Shown: in pieces, positions 1 through 12,462 of the stretch | Position numbering within the stretch: the first letter of the stretch is position 1 | Layout of the letters: each line of letters begins with the position of its first letter | NCBI RefSeq assembly: GCF_002078875.1 | Contig: NC_034409.1 | Location: 13,210,434-13,274,433, forward strand | DNA from: Numida meleagris | Lineage: Eukaryota > Chordata > Aves > Galliformes > Numididae | DNA: 64,000 bases | Direction: 5' to 3' | The notes under the pieces: model-generated | Seen by the model: the letters and a program-made list of their open reading frames with translations, nothing else | The model's database searches: none | What the model was told of the DNA's origin: nothing | Translations under genes and position numbers: made by a program

Positions 1-3000
1 TGTGCACTGAGTTTTTGACACATCAGGGATGCATCAGAGCCACCAAGTACACACTGCCTACGTGGCCAGATGCACAGATGCCACTTGTTCCTAAAACTCT
101 CCAAGAAGGGTGCACCAGATGTTATTATGGAGGAGGCTTTTGCTCACTGCTGCTGCACATTTAATAGTTTGAAGCTCTGGCACATATTACAGCTACAAGG
201 GAATGTTCATCATTTACTATTTAACCATGAAGAATTTTGAATATTTCTAAAGCACTTTGTTATTCTCTTATACTTATTTTTTAGTATTAGGTGTTTAGGA
301 GATTTTTTTTGCCAAGGAAATAACTGCAATCCTACCTGCAGATTTATTTTGTCTATGCGCATCAGAAAACATACTTTGTATGCATATTTATGCAGATGCA
401 TAATGTTCTGTCTTCAGTTCCATATTTTCTCCAGCTCCATACATACTGTTTTGTCTTCAGCTCCGGAGGAGTACAGAAGAAAATAACACTTAAAGCATTA
501 GTAATCCCATATTTTTAATCTAAGTTCCAGGTGTGTTTCAGTTCAACAAACCTTCAGCATTTCATGTTGTGCTAGGACAAAAGAAGGCTGAAGAGCATCT
601 GAGCAAGAATATTAGCTGACTTTGTTTTACTGTAACCTGAAGAGAGCAATAATAGCAATACAAAATGCATAACATGATTCACTGAGGGCAACTATATGGG
701 AGGTCATGTTGACCGGCAAAAATGTTGAAGAGATACCTGAGGACTTGAATAAAACTCATCTTAGGAGCCTTAAAGCTGTGCAGCCAGCTGGGGATTTGGG
801 TTTGGCACTCTGGTTCACAGTACACCTGATGCAGTTGCATGTAAACCTACAGCTCTTTGTCCAGGATCATTGTGATAAGGTGTTTTGAGCCTCACCTTCA
901 TTTCCCTCTGAAGGACATGGGAGAAACTCATACTTCCCATGTTGTGTTTCACTTTATTGAACTGTCATGCTAGCAAAAGTCATCGTGTCCATGTTTGTGT
1001 GGCTCCTAGTGTCTCTGATTCTTACAGAGCCCTGGTTCACACACAGCATGGTCATCAGGTGTGAGGGAAATATCCTCGTATCCCTGATGCGGAAGCAGTA
1101 GGACATTTCGGAGCTTTTTGCCCTTGCTATCCCTCTTTGATAGGAAGCCAGGATACAAAATGGGAATATTCAGAGCTAATGGTTGCTCTTTTCTCTGTCT
1201 GGAAAAGAAAATACTGCTGCCCAGTCTTTCTTCAAGGCTAGGACCTGCTTCTGAGTGAATCTACTTATTTTTGAGAGCTCCATTGTTTGAGACTTAAGAA
1301 AGCCTTACTTGAGTTCAATACTTTGATGTAAAATGTTGAGAAAAAGGGTTTTTTTAAATAGCATGGTAGCTGTGATTATTTAAAGCTATATGCAAGGTGT
1401 GGCTTTGAGGGGGAGGCAACATCTTATGACTCCAGCAGAAAGCTGGGTAAAAGGGATGTGCTTTTCATCTTCCCTGAAGAGCTTTCATGCCTGAAAGATC
1501 TCCTGTTTCCATTTGCATCGGGCAATCAAAAGGAGAGCTAACCTCTCCATTCACACTTTGTCTCTGTAGGTAGGAAATATCATCTCTCCCTCCCGGCTCT
1601 GATGTGGAATGCTGCCATCTGTAAGTTGATTTTCTTCTGAAGACTTTTCACACTGTTTGAATCTGTTGTGGAGAGCTTTAAATAATATGTTTCTCCATAC
1701 TCAAGTTTTCTCTCTATAGATATTTTCTGCTTGAAGAATAGTATGCTCAGGTATTAAATCAAACTTCACTTCCACAACCAGTAGAATAAAACCCAGATAT
1801 TTTTGTTTTTTTTTCCCTGTGTGACATGGAGAAGGTGGTGTAGTTTGTCAGTCCGAGCAGGAGCCCAGGCACAGCACCATAGCTCCTCCTGCATACCTGA
1901 CTGTTCACTTGAGATCATAAGGAGGTTAGAACAAGGGATTTTTGCTTCTAGTGTCTTATTAGAGCATCTCTCCACTTGAACTATGATCCTTTTCAAAGTG
2001 TTCCTACAGAAATTATGAATTAATATGCCACACCATTACTTAATATTAAAAAAAAAAAGCACCGTTGTCAGAGTTGTAGGTACAAGTATTCTGGGAAGTT
2101 CATTAGTATTCTTCACCAGATAAATTTGGAAATGTAGCAGTACATGCTAAATGATGAAAAGATACCAAGGTGTCTTTCGGAGGGAAATGACTTCTCTTCC
2201 CCAGTGGGTTGTTGTGATTACTCGGAAACTGCATAATCGGAGATGGTGATGTCTGTCGCTTCTCCTGAATGATTAGAAACCTCTGCTGTCAGAAAATATT
2301 TAGAGTATAGTTTGTCTTTCTTTGCTTTCAGTTCCCAAAGCAATTACATCAGAAAGACTTAGAATGGACCAGTGTGGTTTTCTTTGGAATTGATGCAGTT
2401 TTATCACTAGAAACCTACTGTAGATGTGTAAAAGAATGTGTGGGTGTCTATTCTGCCAGAATCATTATTCCCCTGATGATATCTTTGTTCTGATTTCTTT
2501 ACCTACCCAAGGGATGCCACTGCTCTGAGGGGAACAGCTCTGGATTGTCTCCAGCCCTGATATTTGGAGGCTATGGAATATTCATCCATAAAGCGAGAGA
2601 TACATCCTCCTCTCATTGTAGGGGTGGTTGGATTGGATAACAGTGTGTATTTATAAGTACATCATTGGTTTTGTTTGGCAAATCATCTCCAAGCTGTACA
2701 TGATCACAGAGGCAGTGTAATTCCACTAAACATAAAGAGGCACAGTAACTTATGAGATGAACTCCTGTATCTAGCGAAAACATAAATATGCAAGTAAAAG
2801 TCAATTGAAAAATATTCAAAGTCTCTTCAATTCCTCTTTGCATCCTTGGGGAAGAAAGAAAGAGATAGTAAAGTAACAACAGAGAACAGAGAGGATATCT
2901 GTAAGCAGGCCAAGCTGCTTAGAGAAAGGTATGTTTTGAAACATAACCCAGGGGAATTTATACAAGAGGAGAATGCAAGGAGAAAGAGAAAATAACAGAC

Positions 3001-5111
3001 AGAGCACCAAGAGGAGACTGACAAGCGGCCTGGTCTGTCCTATAACTTTGATCCGTACAAGGTCCCTGGCATGGCACTTAGCGATTCTTGTAGCTTGTAT
3101 CTCAGTAAGACACCACAGCCATGTTTTAAGTCACCATCGAAACAACTACAGAAATATTCTCAAGATTTCCACTGCTGCTCTGGTAACGATAGTTCAAGCT
3201 TTCAGCACTTTGAGGAGCATTAGCCACATGCCTGCTCAGTAATATTTGCAAATATGCAAAACAACAGATATTTTCCCCCACAGAGAGGAGGAAATAACGT
3301 AGAGACAGCTAATACTGTGCACTTTAGAGCAGAAAGGCCTGGTACTCCTGTCCTCTCACCTGCCAACAGGGCCTCAGCTCTGTGTCTGGGCCCGCTGAAG
3401 CAACCAAATGCCCAAAAGATTGTGAGCTGCTGCATCCCCTGTCAGCTGCATACAGGAGATAACATGGTTGTTAGCTCCTGCAAACAAAGAATGCAATAAT
3501 CCAGGCCTAGAAACCAAAGCAATTCAGAACCCTCCTCTCCTAGGAAGGGACTCAGCCTGATGGTGCTTCACAGGGACTCGGGGTAACATAATGCACACAT
3601 ATCTGTTGACCAGTGTTACAACAACACAGAAACTTGACTTGGAGATGGATTTAGAAGTGCAAGCTGAGATAAAAAGCAGGGTGGCAGTCATGTTCAGCAA
3701 ATGTCCCCTGACACAAACCCTGTTCAGCATTCTATGATTGCTGTATCCAGGGGCTGGCCCTCCTACGGTTCCCTGCAGGTCAGCCTAATACAGTGCTGGA
3801 GTCTCCGCATAGTTCTCCATTTCTTTTCTGCCTTTGCTCTTCTTTAACACAGAAAGCTGAAGCATGCTCTGCACAGCCTCCAGACCCCCTGTCAGAGAAG
3901 ATATCTCTTACGATGAAGAGTAAATCTGAACAAAAACTGATAAAGCAACCACAGTTGTTATCATTAAAAAAATAGTTTATGGTAATCAATAGAACTCAAG
4001 TAATCCATAGCACTTGTGATGCCAACAGAGTTGAAGAAGAAGAGATTTGAACTGTTCTATGCCATTTACCTGCCAGCAGAAGTACAGTAGGGAACATGGA
4101 GTGGGATGGGGAACAGCTGAGAGGATAAAACACACTATTCTGAGAAATATTCTAATCCAGTAAGAAAACAGGGGAGGTTTCTTCTCCCCACATTCCCTTT
4201 TCCAGAAATTCCTGCCTCTATGGGGTGAGGCTGCCCTAATTCAGGCAGTAGAAACAGCAGAAAGTGCAAATCAGAGTAGTGTGCAGCAAGGGTGAGAAGG
4301 CACCTGCCACCTTTGCACTAATCAGCATTTCAAGTACATCATGTGCCTCAAACCAATTTACAGCCAAAAAACCAATCCTTTTTCAAGCATTTGATTCAAA
4401 GTGCACATAGAACTTAGATGTATCTTTGATTGATGATGATTTTTCTGCTCAAAATGCTTATTTATGATGTTTCCAAATTTGATTAAATCATTTCAGTAAA
4501 CTCCAATTTTTCTATTTGTTGACAAAACTGCAGAGTATGCCTTTGGCAATTCCCACGTCAAGAACTGCAGAGATCTGACCTATCTATGTGCTTGAGTGCT
4601 GCTGCATCAGCACAGTTGGGCTGGGGACTGCCTCTGCTGCAGGCACCAGAGTGACGATTGGCACAGAAATGTTCTTGTTCACTCTGGGCTAGCAGGAGCA
4701 GAGGGGATCATGCAGTTGGTGAGGTGACACCCATTAGTCCAGCACAGTGAGGTATGGCATCATGCAGTGCAGTGTAGCTGTAAGTTTGTGTTTTCCCTGC
4801 CTCCCCCTCAACTCACTGAAGTCAGGCTTGGTCCAGGCTTGGAGCTAAATCTATCAGTCCTGTAACAGCAGCAGAGAGCTCAGAGAGAACTAATTTAGGC
4901 TCATCAGTAGAAAATACTTGAGAAAAAGTGCTCATTGTTCCTCAGTCATTACCAGGAGACAGCAGGTACTGAACTAGTCATTAGAAATTGCCCTAAAAGT
5001 GTGTTCATTCCCAAAAGGGGAAGCCCTGATCTCAGCAAATATCTATGAGCAGCATGAGCACAAGCTCACGTGTGTTCATCTGTAATTGCCAGGCTGAAGG
5101 CATGGCGCATT
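1..5111. other. Gene-free intergenic sequence
   Basis: AT-leaning unique-looking DNA with stop codons frequent in all frames. The reading frames present are short (under 100 codons), lack recognisable domains and have no convincing splice context. I see no RNA gene, no CR1 tail and no satellite. Old, highly diverged repeats could be hidden here and would need a repeat-library search. Confidence 0.6.
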
Positions 5112-5395
5112 CATAGAGTCATAGTATCATTAAGATTGGAACAGACCACTGAGATCATCTAGTCCAACCATCAACCCATCCCCGCCATGCCCACTTAATC
5201 ATGTCCTGCAGTGTCACATCTCCACGTTTCTTGAACACCTCCAGGATGATGACTCCACCAATACCCCGAGCAGCCTGTTCCAGTGCGTTACTACTCTTTC
5301 TTAGAAGAAGTTTATCTTAATATCCAACCTGAACCTCCCCTGGCACAGCTTAAAGCCATCACCTCTCATCCTAATTCATATGATCAGGTGGCTTT
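5112..5395 (-). repeat. CR1 LINE 3' fragment, antisense
   Basis: Read on the minus strand this is the 3' end of a chicken-repeat-1 (CR1) LINE. It starts on the plus strand with degenerate terminal octamers (tcatagag, tcatagta) and continues with the diagnostic CR1 3' text 'ctagtccaaccatcaaccc', then the 'agcctgttccagtgc' and 'aacctgaacctcccc' blocks. It is truncated at the 5' end like most genomic CR1 copies and has no coding capacity. It shares its subfamily-like wording (ccatccccgccatgcccact) with the copy at 36975, so the two probably belong to the same CR1 subfamily. Confidence 0.9.
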
Positions 5396-8300
5396 GCCAA
5401 GTAACTAGCCCAAGATCTCAAGTGAACATCTGAGATATCCCAAGCACTGCTGCTGGGCACTTACATGTTCTCTCTTGGAGCTCTCTGAATCTCATCTCTC
5501 CCACCTTACCATCAGGCACTGACAAGACAGGAATGCAAGCTTGGGAATGGATTGCTGCCACTTCTGTCAATGACATTTGAGGGAGTGAAGAACCTCTGCA
5601 GAAGACTTGAGATGCTGTCCTGATCCTCCCTACAAGACTAGGGACAAAGTGCGTCCCATGGGCGCAGGGAAAGAGAGAAGAGAGCATGGTCCTCCTTGAC
5701 CTACTGAAGGACACCTAAGGGAGAGTCCTTTAATGAGGAGCTGTCTGCAGTGCCACACAGCACTCTGCTGGGGACAACTTTGGATGTTTGTTCAGGATTA
5801 GCCAAAGTTCACAGCTTGATTCAGACAGCACCCCCTGGCACAATCTTTGGAGGCAATCCAAAGTAATTGCAAAGGTGTCTTCCTGTACTGTGAGAGTGAG
5901 TAATAAGTAGTGAAAGACCTTTATGGGTTGAAGAGGTTGCCTGTGCTGGTACGGGGGGAATTCGCATAGTGCTTCCAAGAGGAATAACCTCAAAATAGAT
6001 TTGCTTATCGCTAATGAGAACACACCGGTATTCGATTGAGTGTGGTTTTCTTGCATGCTAAAAAGACATTCAGTCTCATTAATTCCCTTTAACTGTGCCA
6101 TTTCTCTTTTGCTTTTAATATTCTCAATCCCAAGGCGTGCCAAAGGGAATACAGGAAAGGCTGAGTATAGAGGAATTATTTCCTCTGAAATCATGTTCAC
6201 CTGTCTGTCAGAAATTCTTGAAACAACCGCAATAAATTCTGAATTTTTAATACGGTTCATGAGTTCAGAGACAGAAAAATCAGTGCACAAACAGTTGGGA
6301 TTGCAGTAGCTATCTACGGTGTCAGGTTACACATGTTTCTGTAAAAGGAAATCAAACGCAAGACTGCATTTAAAGAGTGATCAAATATAGTCTGAAGACA
6401 GAGAATGACTGCTGGAAAGCAGAGGAAGAAAGGTCAGTAGAAATGGGTATGAAATGACTGGGAGAGAAAAACGAGCTCTCTGCCTGTCTTCTCATTGCTT
6501 TGTGTTGTAGCAGAATGTATGGATCTGTATCTCTAACACCCTATGTGTAAAGTAAAAGTACCCAATCAATGTAATGTGTTGTGTTAACTCTCAAAAATCC
6601 AAAGAGCCTGAACCCTAAGAAAGTTTTTTATTGTAAAAAGAGTAAGAGAGCCCTGACTGCAGACTAGCTCCAGATTGCTCTCAGTGGCCATGCTGCCCAC
6701 AGGTCACTCTTTGGGAGCTGATGGTGTGGACTGGAGTGTTCCCCACAGCCCTCCAGCCTCAGGAGAGAAGCACATGGGGCACACAAGGAGAAGCCTTGTC
6801 CCTTCACTGCAAGTGGAGGTCTCAGCTGCTGTTGCGGCCAGTGGAGCTGGAGGGTCGAACCCCACACTTACATCAACATGGGAAACTGTGTCCTACCACA
6901 GGGGCAACGAGGTCTGCCTTCACCAAGCCTGAAGGTAAGACTGCTGGGGAGGGAAGATGATCTCAAAGTCAGGGAAAGACATGAGATGGTGAGCTCTACA
7001 AGCAGGGGAAATAAGAGACATTCTGCTGTGAAATCTGACAGTACAGCCAAGGAATATTGAGAAATCTCCTGTGGCTTTCTTTCTGTCCACATATGGCCAA
7101 CTGTTTATGGTCCTGCTAGAGCCTCTAATGGCCTAGTCACTAGCAATTAATGTAGGGGGGCAATTAATTTTGTAAGAAGTAGGCTTCTACTTTAGGATGG
7201 GATGAATCACACTACCATCTGTATTGACAAGTTTTCTATTGACTTTATAGGGGCTCCAGGGTCATTTGCTCAGATATGGATGCCTGCAGTTTGGACATCT
7301 ATATTCATTCAGGTGACTATCCGTAAAAGCAAGAAAAGCAAGGAAGAGTGACGACAGCAAATTCTGACCATTACCTACAACAGCATTCCATGAAATAAAC
7401 ATGCTTTCCTGGGTCAGAAAAAGTCAAATACATTCCTTCAAATTTCCAGGAAATAAATGTTTTCTGAGGTCTTTTTGAAGGCAATAGCATCAGTCAGAGT
7501 GAATGGCAAAAAAGATCCTTTGAGAGAGTCCCTCTGTGAGTACCTAACAGATTCCAACGCACTGTGCTTGCTTACGTATTCAACCTGTTTGGATATATAG
7601 GGATTTCTGACATTCTTGGAGGTCTGTGTTAGAGACATTCTGCCGCTGGGAGCTCAGTGCTGATGAGTGCTATGTGCTGGGCTGGCCACAGGAGTTTCTT
7701 GCTGTTTTATTGCACTGACTGGCTGTTCTGCCTGGTTATGGTAAGCTGTCTTAGTAAAATCCATAATTAGAAGATTTTGCAAGCTTTTTAATACTGACCA
7801 AAATTCCAGTGTGACAGCTTCAGGGATCTCTTTAACATGCACCATTGATTCCTGCACTAAAACATTTCTCAGAAATGAGAGGTTGTCTCACAGTGGAGCA
7901 GGTTGGCATGAAGGAATAGAGAAAGAGGCGGGACCATGAGATCTTCAAAGCACAGAGGAGAAAACAGCTGCAGGCATTCAGATGCTGGTACATGCTACCT
8001 TGGGGGTCGAGATGTGAGCTTAGGCCACTTTCTTATTCACATGAGAACACTTCTGCTGATGAAGCTAGTTAGCTTTCTTTAGCCTTGGGCTAGAATATGA
8101 GCTAAGTTTAGTGCTTTAAGGATGGCCAAGAAGCTTGAACTTGAGTGAGGTGATGAGACACAGCTGACACTGCAGGGATATCTAGTTAATCACCATTCCA
8201 AATAGAAAGGCCAGTTAGTGATCAGAGGAACACTGCTGTCAGGGAAAGGTGAATCAAGACAGCCCAGCCCAGCTCATGGCAAACAGCCCCATGTAAGCCT

Positions 8301-10070
8301 ATAACAAGTGAGTGATTAAGAAATTGTCCGTAATACAGAACACACTAGGGCTTTCAACAGAAGAACATCTCTTCACAGTGCTATGCAGACCAAGGGCAAC
8401 CTTGTTAAAAAGGACTCACTATGAGATATTGGTGTGCATGAGATCTGGTGGCCCTTGAAAAACACAGCAGTACAAGTGCTTCTCCATGAAAGCATCACTG
8501 GGAGGAGGCAGTTCTTGCGGGACACAGCTGCAGATTTGACTGCCAGAGATTAAGTCAGCTTGAAGTTGATGTGGAAGAGCTTGGCAAGAAAAACCCATGT
8601 AAAACCTTTAGAGATGGGAAGCCTGATTAGAAAATGTGTCCAGAAAGAGTAGGATAGCTTGTTTTTGTGTGCATATAGGATAACCCTCTATTTAGACTTT
8701 TTTTTACACTGAGGATGGGAGATCTTTGTATAACACGGCAGAATGATTAGCTGATTTTAATCCAAACTAAAGAGGCAGAGGGAAAAAGAGGAGGAGGCAG
8801 CGTCCCACCAACCATGAGGTGGAAGGCTGCAACCAGGTGTGTCTAGCAGTGTTCTCTGCACGTGTCATGCACACAGAAACCCGTCACGGGAAGATCTCTT
8901 CAACCTTCACTCCCTGCACAGCTTGTTTATCTGCACACAAATCAGTGCTTGCACTTTGCCTACAGATAGGCACATCTATCACAGCAACAACAGTACCTAT
9001 AGCATCTGTAGCCCACAGTAAGCGAGATGGCGTAGCCTGTTGCACAAAATTAAACATAAATGATAGGAAATATAGAATTGGTTAGTAGGTGCTGATATAG
9101 AAAAGGCTTAAGAGCTACTTTTTGTGTTGATTATGTATACAGGAAGAAATAAAAGTATTTTATGTACTTAGAGAAATATATTATGCACATATTAAATTGC
9201 TGTAAAGAACTTGTTAGATAGCACAGACAATGCACAACCTCCTGAAGAGCAGCTGTCAAAGGCTTATTGCATTCTAACAACAACAAAACTCCAAGTCTTG
9301 TGTTCCCTTTTGCATTCTATGGATTTTGGGGGGAGCTGGAGCCAGTTTAGCTATATAACAGTAATCACCAACCCTTTCACAAACATTGGCTGTGCATCCG
9401 GGGAGAAGTCTTCTTTGTGCCTCTCATGCCTATTTTCTGTGGAAGAAGTGGGCAGAGAGAGCTGTTAAGGAACTGCTCCTAGCTAGGAGGCTGGCTTGAG
9501 GACAGCTTGAGGACAGCTTCCATGGGCAGTGCTGAGTTACACAGGATTTCCAAGTGGCTCGTTGTCTGGAATGCATGGTACCTGAGAACTTGTAGGCTGC
9601 AGGTAAATTGCCAGATTTCTGATGAAAACGGGAGTTTGACACCAAAGTGGACCATGTGGGCAAGTAAATAATAATAATAATTAAGAAATATATATCTTCT
9701 TCCATAGATCTCCTGGCTTTCCAGCCCTATTTCTTGCTTGTAGAGTTTTGAATAGTGTCCTCAGATCATGTGTAGCAAAACAGTTCTTGACCCTTTCATC
9801 TGTCACTATGAAGCGGAGCTCAGGATGCACCAATGTTTTGGTGGCTCCTACCCTGTGAAGATGTCCTGCACGCACCTACCAGAGAAGCTCAGTGTGTTGG
9901 TTGCACACACAGAGCTCTTGGCAGAGCACTAACTAGGCAAACCAGATGTGTCAAACTCTGTCATTGTGAGGGTTCACTTCTCTGTGTCTGATGAGCTGGA
10001 GTCCCAAAGGGTCAGAAGGTCCTCAGGAGTGGGTAAGGAAGATATATCCTTGAGCTGCTTGCAGGGAGAT
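5396..10070. other. Gene-free intergenic sequence
   Basis: No gene, RNA gene or intact repeat recognised. The longest open frame (5730-6290, minus, 186 codons) has no domain I recognise, ordinary AT-rich composition and no CpG or splice support, so it is treated as chance. A short tandem (cttgaggacag twice, near 9494-9516) is the only local repeat noticed. Confidence 0.6.
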
Positions 10071-10340
10071 CATAGAATCATAGAATCATTTGAGTTGGAA
10101 GGGACTCTTAAATGTCATCTAGTCCAACACCCCTCCAATGATCAGGAACACCTACAGCTAGATCAGGGTGTTCAGAACCCAGTCCAGCCTGACCTTGAGT
10201 ATCTCCAGGGATGAGTCATTCACCACCTCTTTGAGCAATGCGTTCCAGTGCCTCACCAATACAGGGAGGCAGCGGGTGGCTGCCCACAGCTGGCATCGGG
10301 CAATTCAGGTTGGACTTGAACCGCAGTACATTGAAGTCTA
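10071..10340 (-). repeat. CR1 LINE 3' end, antisense
   Basis: Begins with two perfect copies of the reverse-complement CR1 terminal octamer (catagaat at 10071 and 10079). It continues 'ttgagttggaagggactctt' and 'catctagtccaaca', the canonical CR1 3' UTR. Further blocks (cagggatgagtcattcacca, cgttccagtgcctcacc) match the same family. The element is 5'-truncated, about 270 bp long, with no coding remnant. The two intact octamers and readable consensus suggest a relatively young copy. Confidence 0.95.
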
Positions 10341-10730
10341 GGTTCGATTAAGTACTGTTATTTTGTTAATTGGTTTTGCAAAATTTCTTTTATGTTCCTT
10401 CTCTCTTGAAGTCTCGTTTGTATAAAATCAATTTTAAATCTGCACTCAGCTAGGCAAATCCAACTCTTTGGTGTTCCAGATGGAAATTTGAATTGGAACT
10501 GCTTCTGTTCTTTTGAGAAAGAACCATGAAATGATGACGCCCAGCTAACTTAGTCCTTTTTAATGCCAAATGCAGCTGGGAAAAATTGTTTTGCCTCTAA
10601 AAATATTGTATTTTTTGTCCTTTGGTAAGCATTTGCAGTAGTTTGCTGACATTTGTGTTACACCTGTCTTTTCCTAACCAAGGCTGTTAAAAGTGTGAAA
10701 GAAAAAAAACCCATAGTGAATTGCCAGATC
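10341..10730. other. Short spacer between two CR1 copies
   Basis: AT-rich sequence with no recognisable feature, separating two independent antisense CR1 insertions. Confidence 0.6.
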
Positions 10731-11290
10731 TTAGAGTCACTGAATTGCCCAATAGTTGAGGCTGACAATAACTTCTGGAAGTTTTCTACTCCAACCTGCT
10801 GCTCAGAGCAGGCTGCTTAGTGCTGCATCCAGTCAGGTTTTGAAGATCTCCAAGGAGGAGACTCTACAGCCTCTGGGCAACCTGTGCCAGTGCTCCATCA
10901 CCCCGGCACCTCTTGTGTTCCCATTTGTGCCCATGGCCTCTTGTCCTGGCATTAGGCACCACTGAAAAAAAAAGCCTGGCTCAGTCTTCTTTGCACCCTC
11001 CCTTCAGGTATTTATGGACATTGGTGAGAACCCCTCCAACCCCCTCTTCTCCAGGCTGATCAGTTCCAGTTCTCTCAGCCTCTCCTCACAGGAAAAGTGC
11101 TCTAGTCCCTGTATCATCTTCATGGCCCTTGGTTGGACCATCTCCAGTGTGTCCGTGTCTCTCAAGTACTGGGAACCTGGAACCAGGTCCAGCTCTCGAG
11201 ATGAATCTTCCCAGTGCTGAGGGGAAGCATCACCTCCCTTGACCTGCAGGCAACGATCTGCTGAATTCAGCCCAAGAGGCTGCTGGGAAT
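10731..11290 (-). repeat. CR1 LINE fragment, antisense, older
   Basis: About 560 bp of CR1 3' region read on the minus strand. Blocks recognised in order on the plus strand are 'cagcctctgggcaacctgtg', 'cttcaggtatttatggacat', 'cttctccaggctgatcagtt' and 'ggttggaccatctccagtgt', then a more degraded 'cacctcccttgacctgc' part. The terminal octamers are eroded (ttagagtcactgaat), so this copy looks older than the one at 10071. The plus-strand open frames here (10756-10965, 11014-11220) lie antisense to the element and are not genes. Confidence 0.9.
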
Positions 11291-12351
11291 CTGAGAATCG
11301 TCAGTCAGAATCAGAAGATGAATGTTCTTTGGGGCACGGCGGCTCTGGATGCACTATTCAAGTTTGATTTATAAAATATTTTTGACATCCACTATGGGAC
11401 ATATCCATATAAACCTCTGAGTACTCTCTCATGATAACCTCATGTCTGCTTTTGAATTGTAGTATTTGGATGCTTGATCAGTTTTTCTTATGCTGAAGTA
11501 ATTTTTCACACAATCAGAGGCAGTGAGGTCCTAAAAGAGCTGTCCCTAATCATCTTGCTTCCCACAGGTAGGATTAGAAGTCCCACTTTTAGATGGTTCT
11601 TGACAGCAACACAGTGAAAATTGAAAAACAGATGGACTACAACGATACAGTACCTCTTGGTAGCAGTGGGAAACATACAAACTGGTAAAAATAACACTTT
11701 TTTTTTCCTTTTGAGGCCACCAGTAACAGGTATTTAGTCTGCTCTGGCTTTCCCTCAAAGTCCTCACAAATGTGTCAAGATGTTTCACCTACAGACTTGA
11801 AAGCAGGAAACAGAAGGCCTGCTGTTAGCTTTTGGTGTTTTTGAAACTGTAGACACTCAAATGCTGCAGTGCCAGGGACCATGGGTAGATGTGAGTTGCT
11901 TTGCCATCAGCTGGCTGCACACAGCCAAGGCCTCATGTAAGTGGGGAGGCCAAGTTCACTCTGTTTCTCTAGTGGGCCTGGTGTCTTCAAATCTGACAGA
12001 GCAGCATTACTTCAGGTGTGGGCTCTGCAACCTAACCTTGGTAACAGAGGGCTGCCTTGGCAGATTTGGTCACAAAAGTTTGGACCCAGATTATGAATAC
12101 TGAAGGAAAAGAGATTCTTTTTCTAGCACCATTCATATTCCCAGTACAGCATCACACATAGTGCAGTCTGCCTTCCATGATGTCTTGTTGGGAAGCTCCA
12201 GAAGGTTTCAGAGCATCTAAATTTCTTTCCAAGCTGGCTGAATTGAAACACTGCATGTCTGATGATGTAAGACTCTTAGTCCCGTGCAAACTGTCAGTTG
12301 TGTCACCTATGTTGTTTCACTAACTCACAGTCATGAAACAGAAAAAGAGTG
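11291..12351. other. Gene-free intergenic sequence
   Basis: No gene or RNA recognised. Open frames up to about 80 codons occur on both strands without domain or splice evidence. Confidence 0.6.
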
Positions 12352-12462
12352 ATTGTGGTGGGAAGGGCCCTCTAGAGCTCACCTGGTCCAACCCCCAGCT
12401 CCAGCAGGACTGCCCATAGCAGGTTGTCCAGGACTATGTCCAGGTAGCTTTTGAAAATGTGA
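12352..12462 (-). repeat. Short CR1 LINE fragment, antisense
   Basis: A roughly 110-bp piece with the CR1 3' wording on the plus strand: 'gggaagggccctctagagct', 'cctggtccaacccccagctc', and 'caggttgtccaggactatgt' followed by 'ccaggtagcttttgaa'. Both ends are lost; terminal octamers are absent. It carries no coding sequence. Confidence 0.85.

Noticed and set aside
5730..6290. 186-codon minus-strand open frame
   Set aside because: No domain, signal or family resemblance, AT-rich context, no CpG island and no splice evidence; a frame of this length is expected by chance in 64 kb.
6852..6863. GGGTCGAACCCC resembling a tRNA B box
   Set aside because: No A box at the right distance and the flanks do not fold into a tRNA cloverleaf.
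10756..11220. Two plus-strand frames of about 70 codons
   Set aside because: Antisense to a CR1 fragment.
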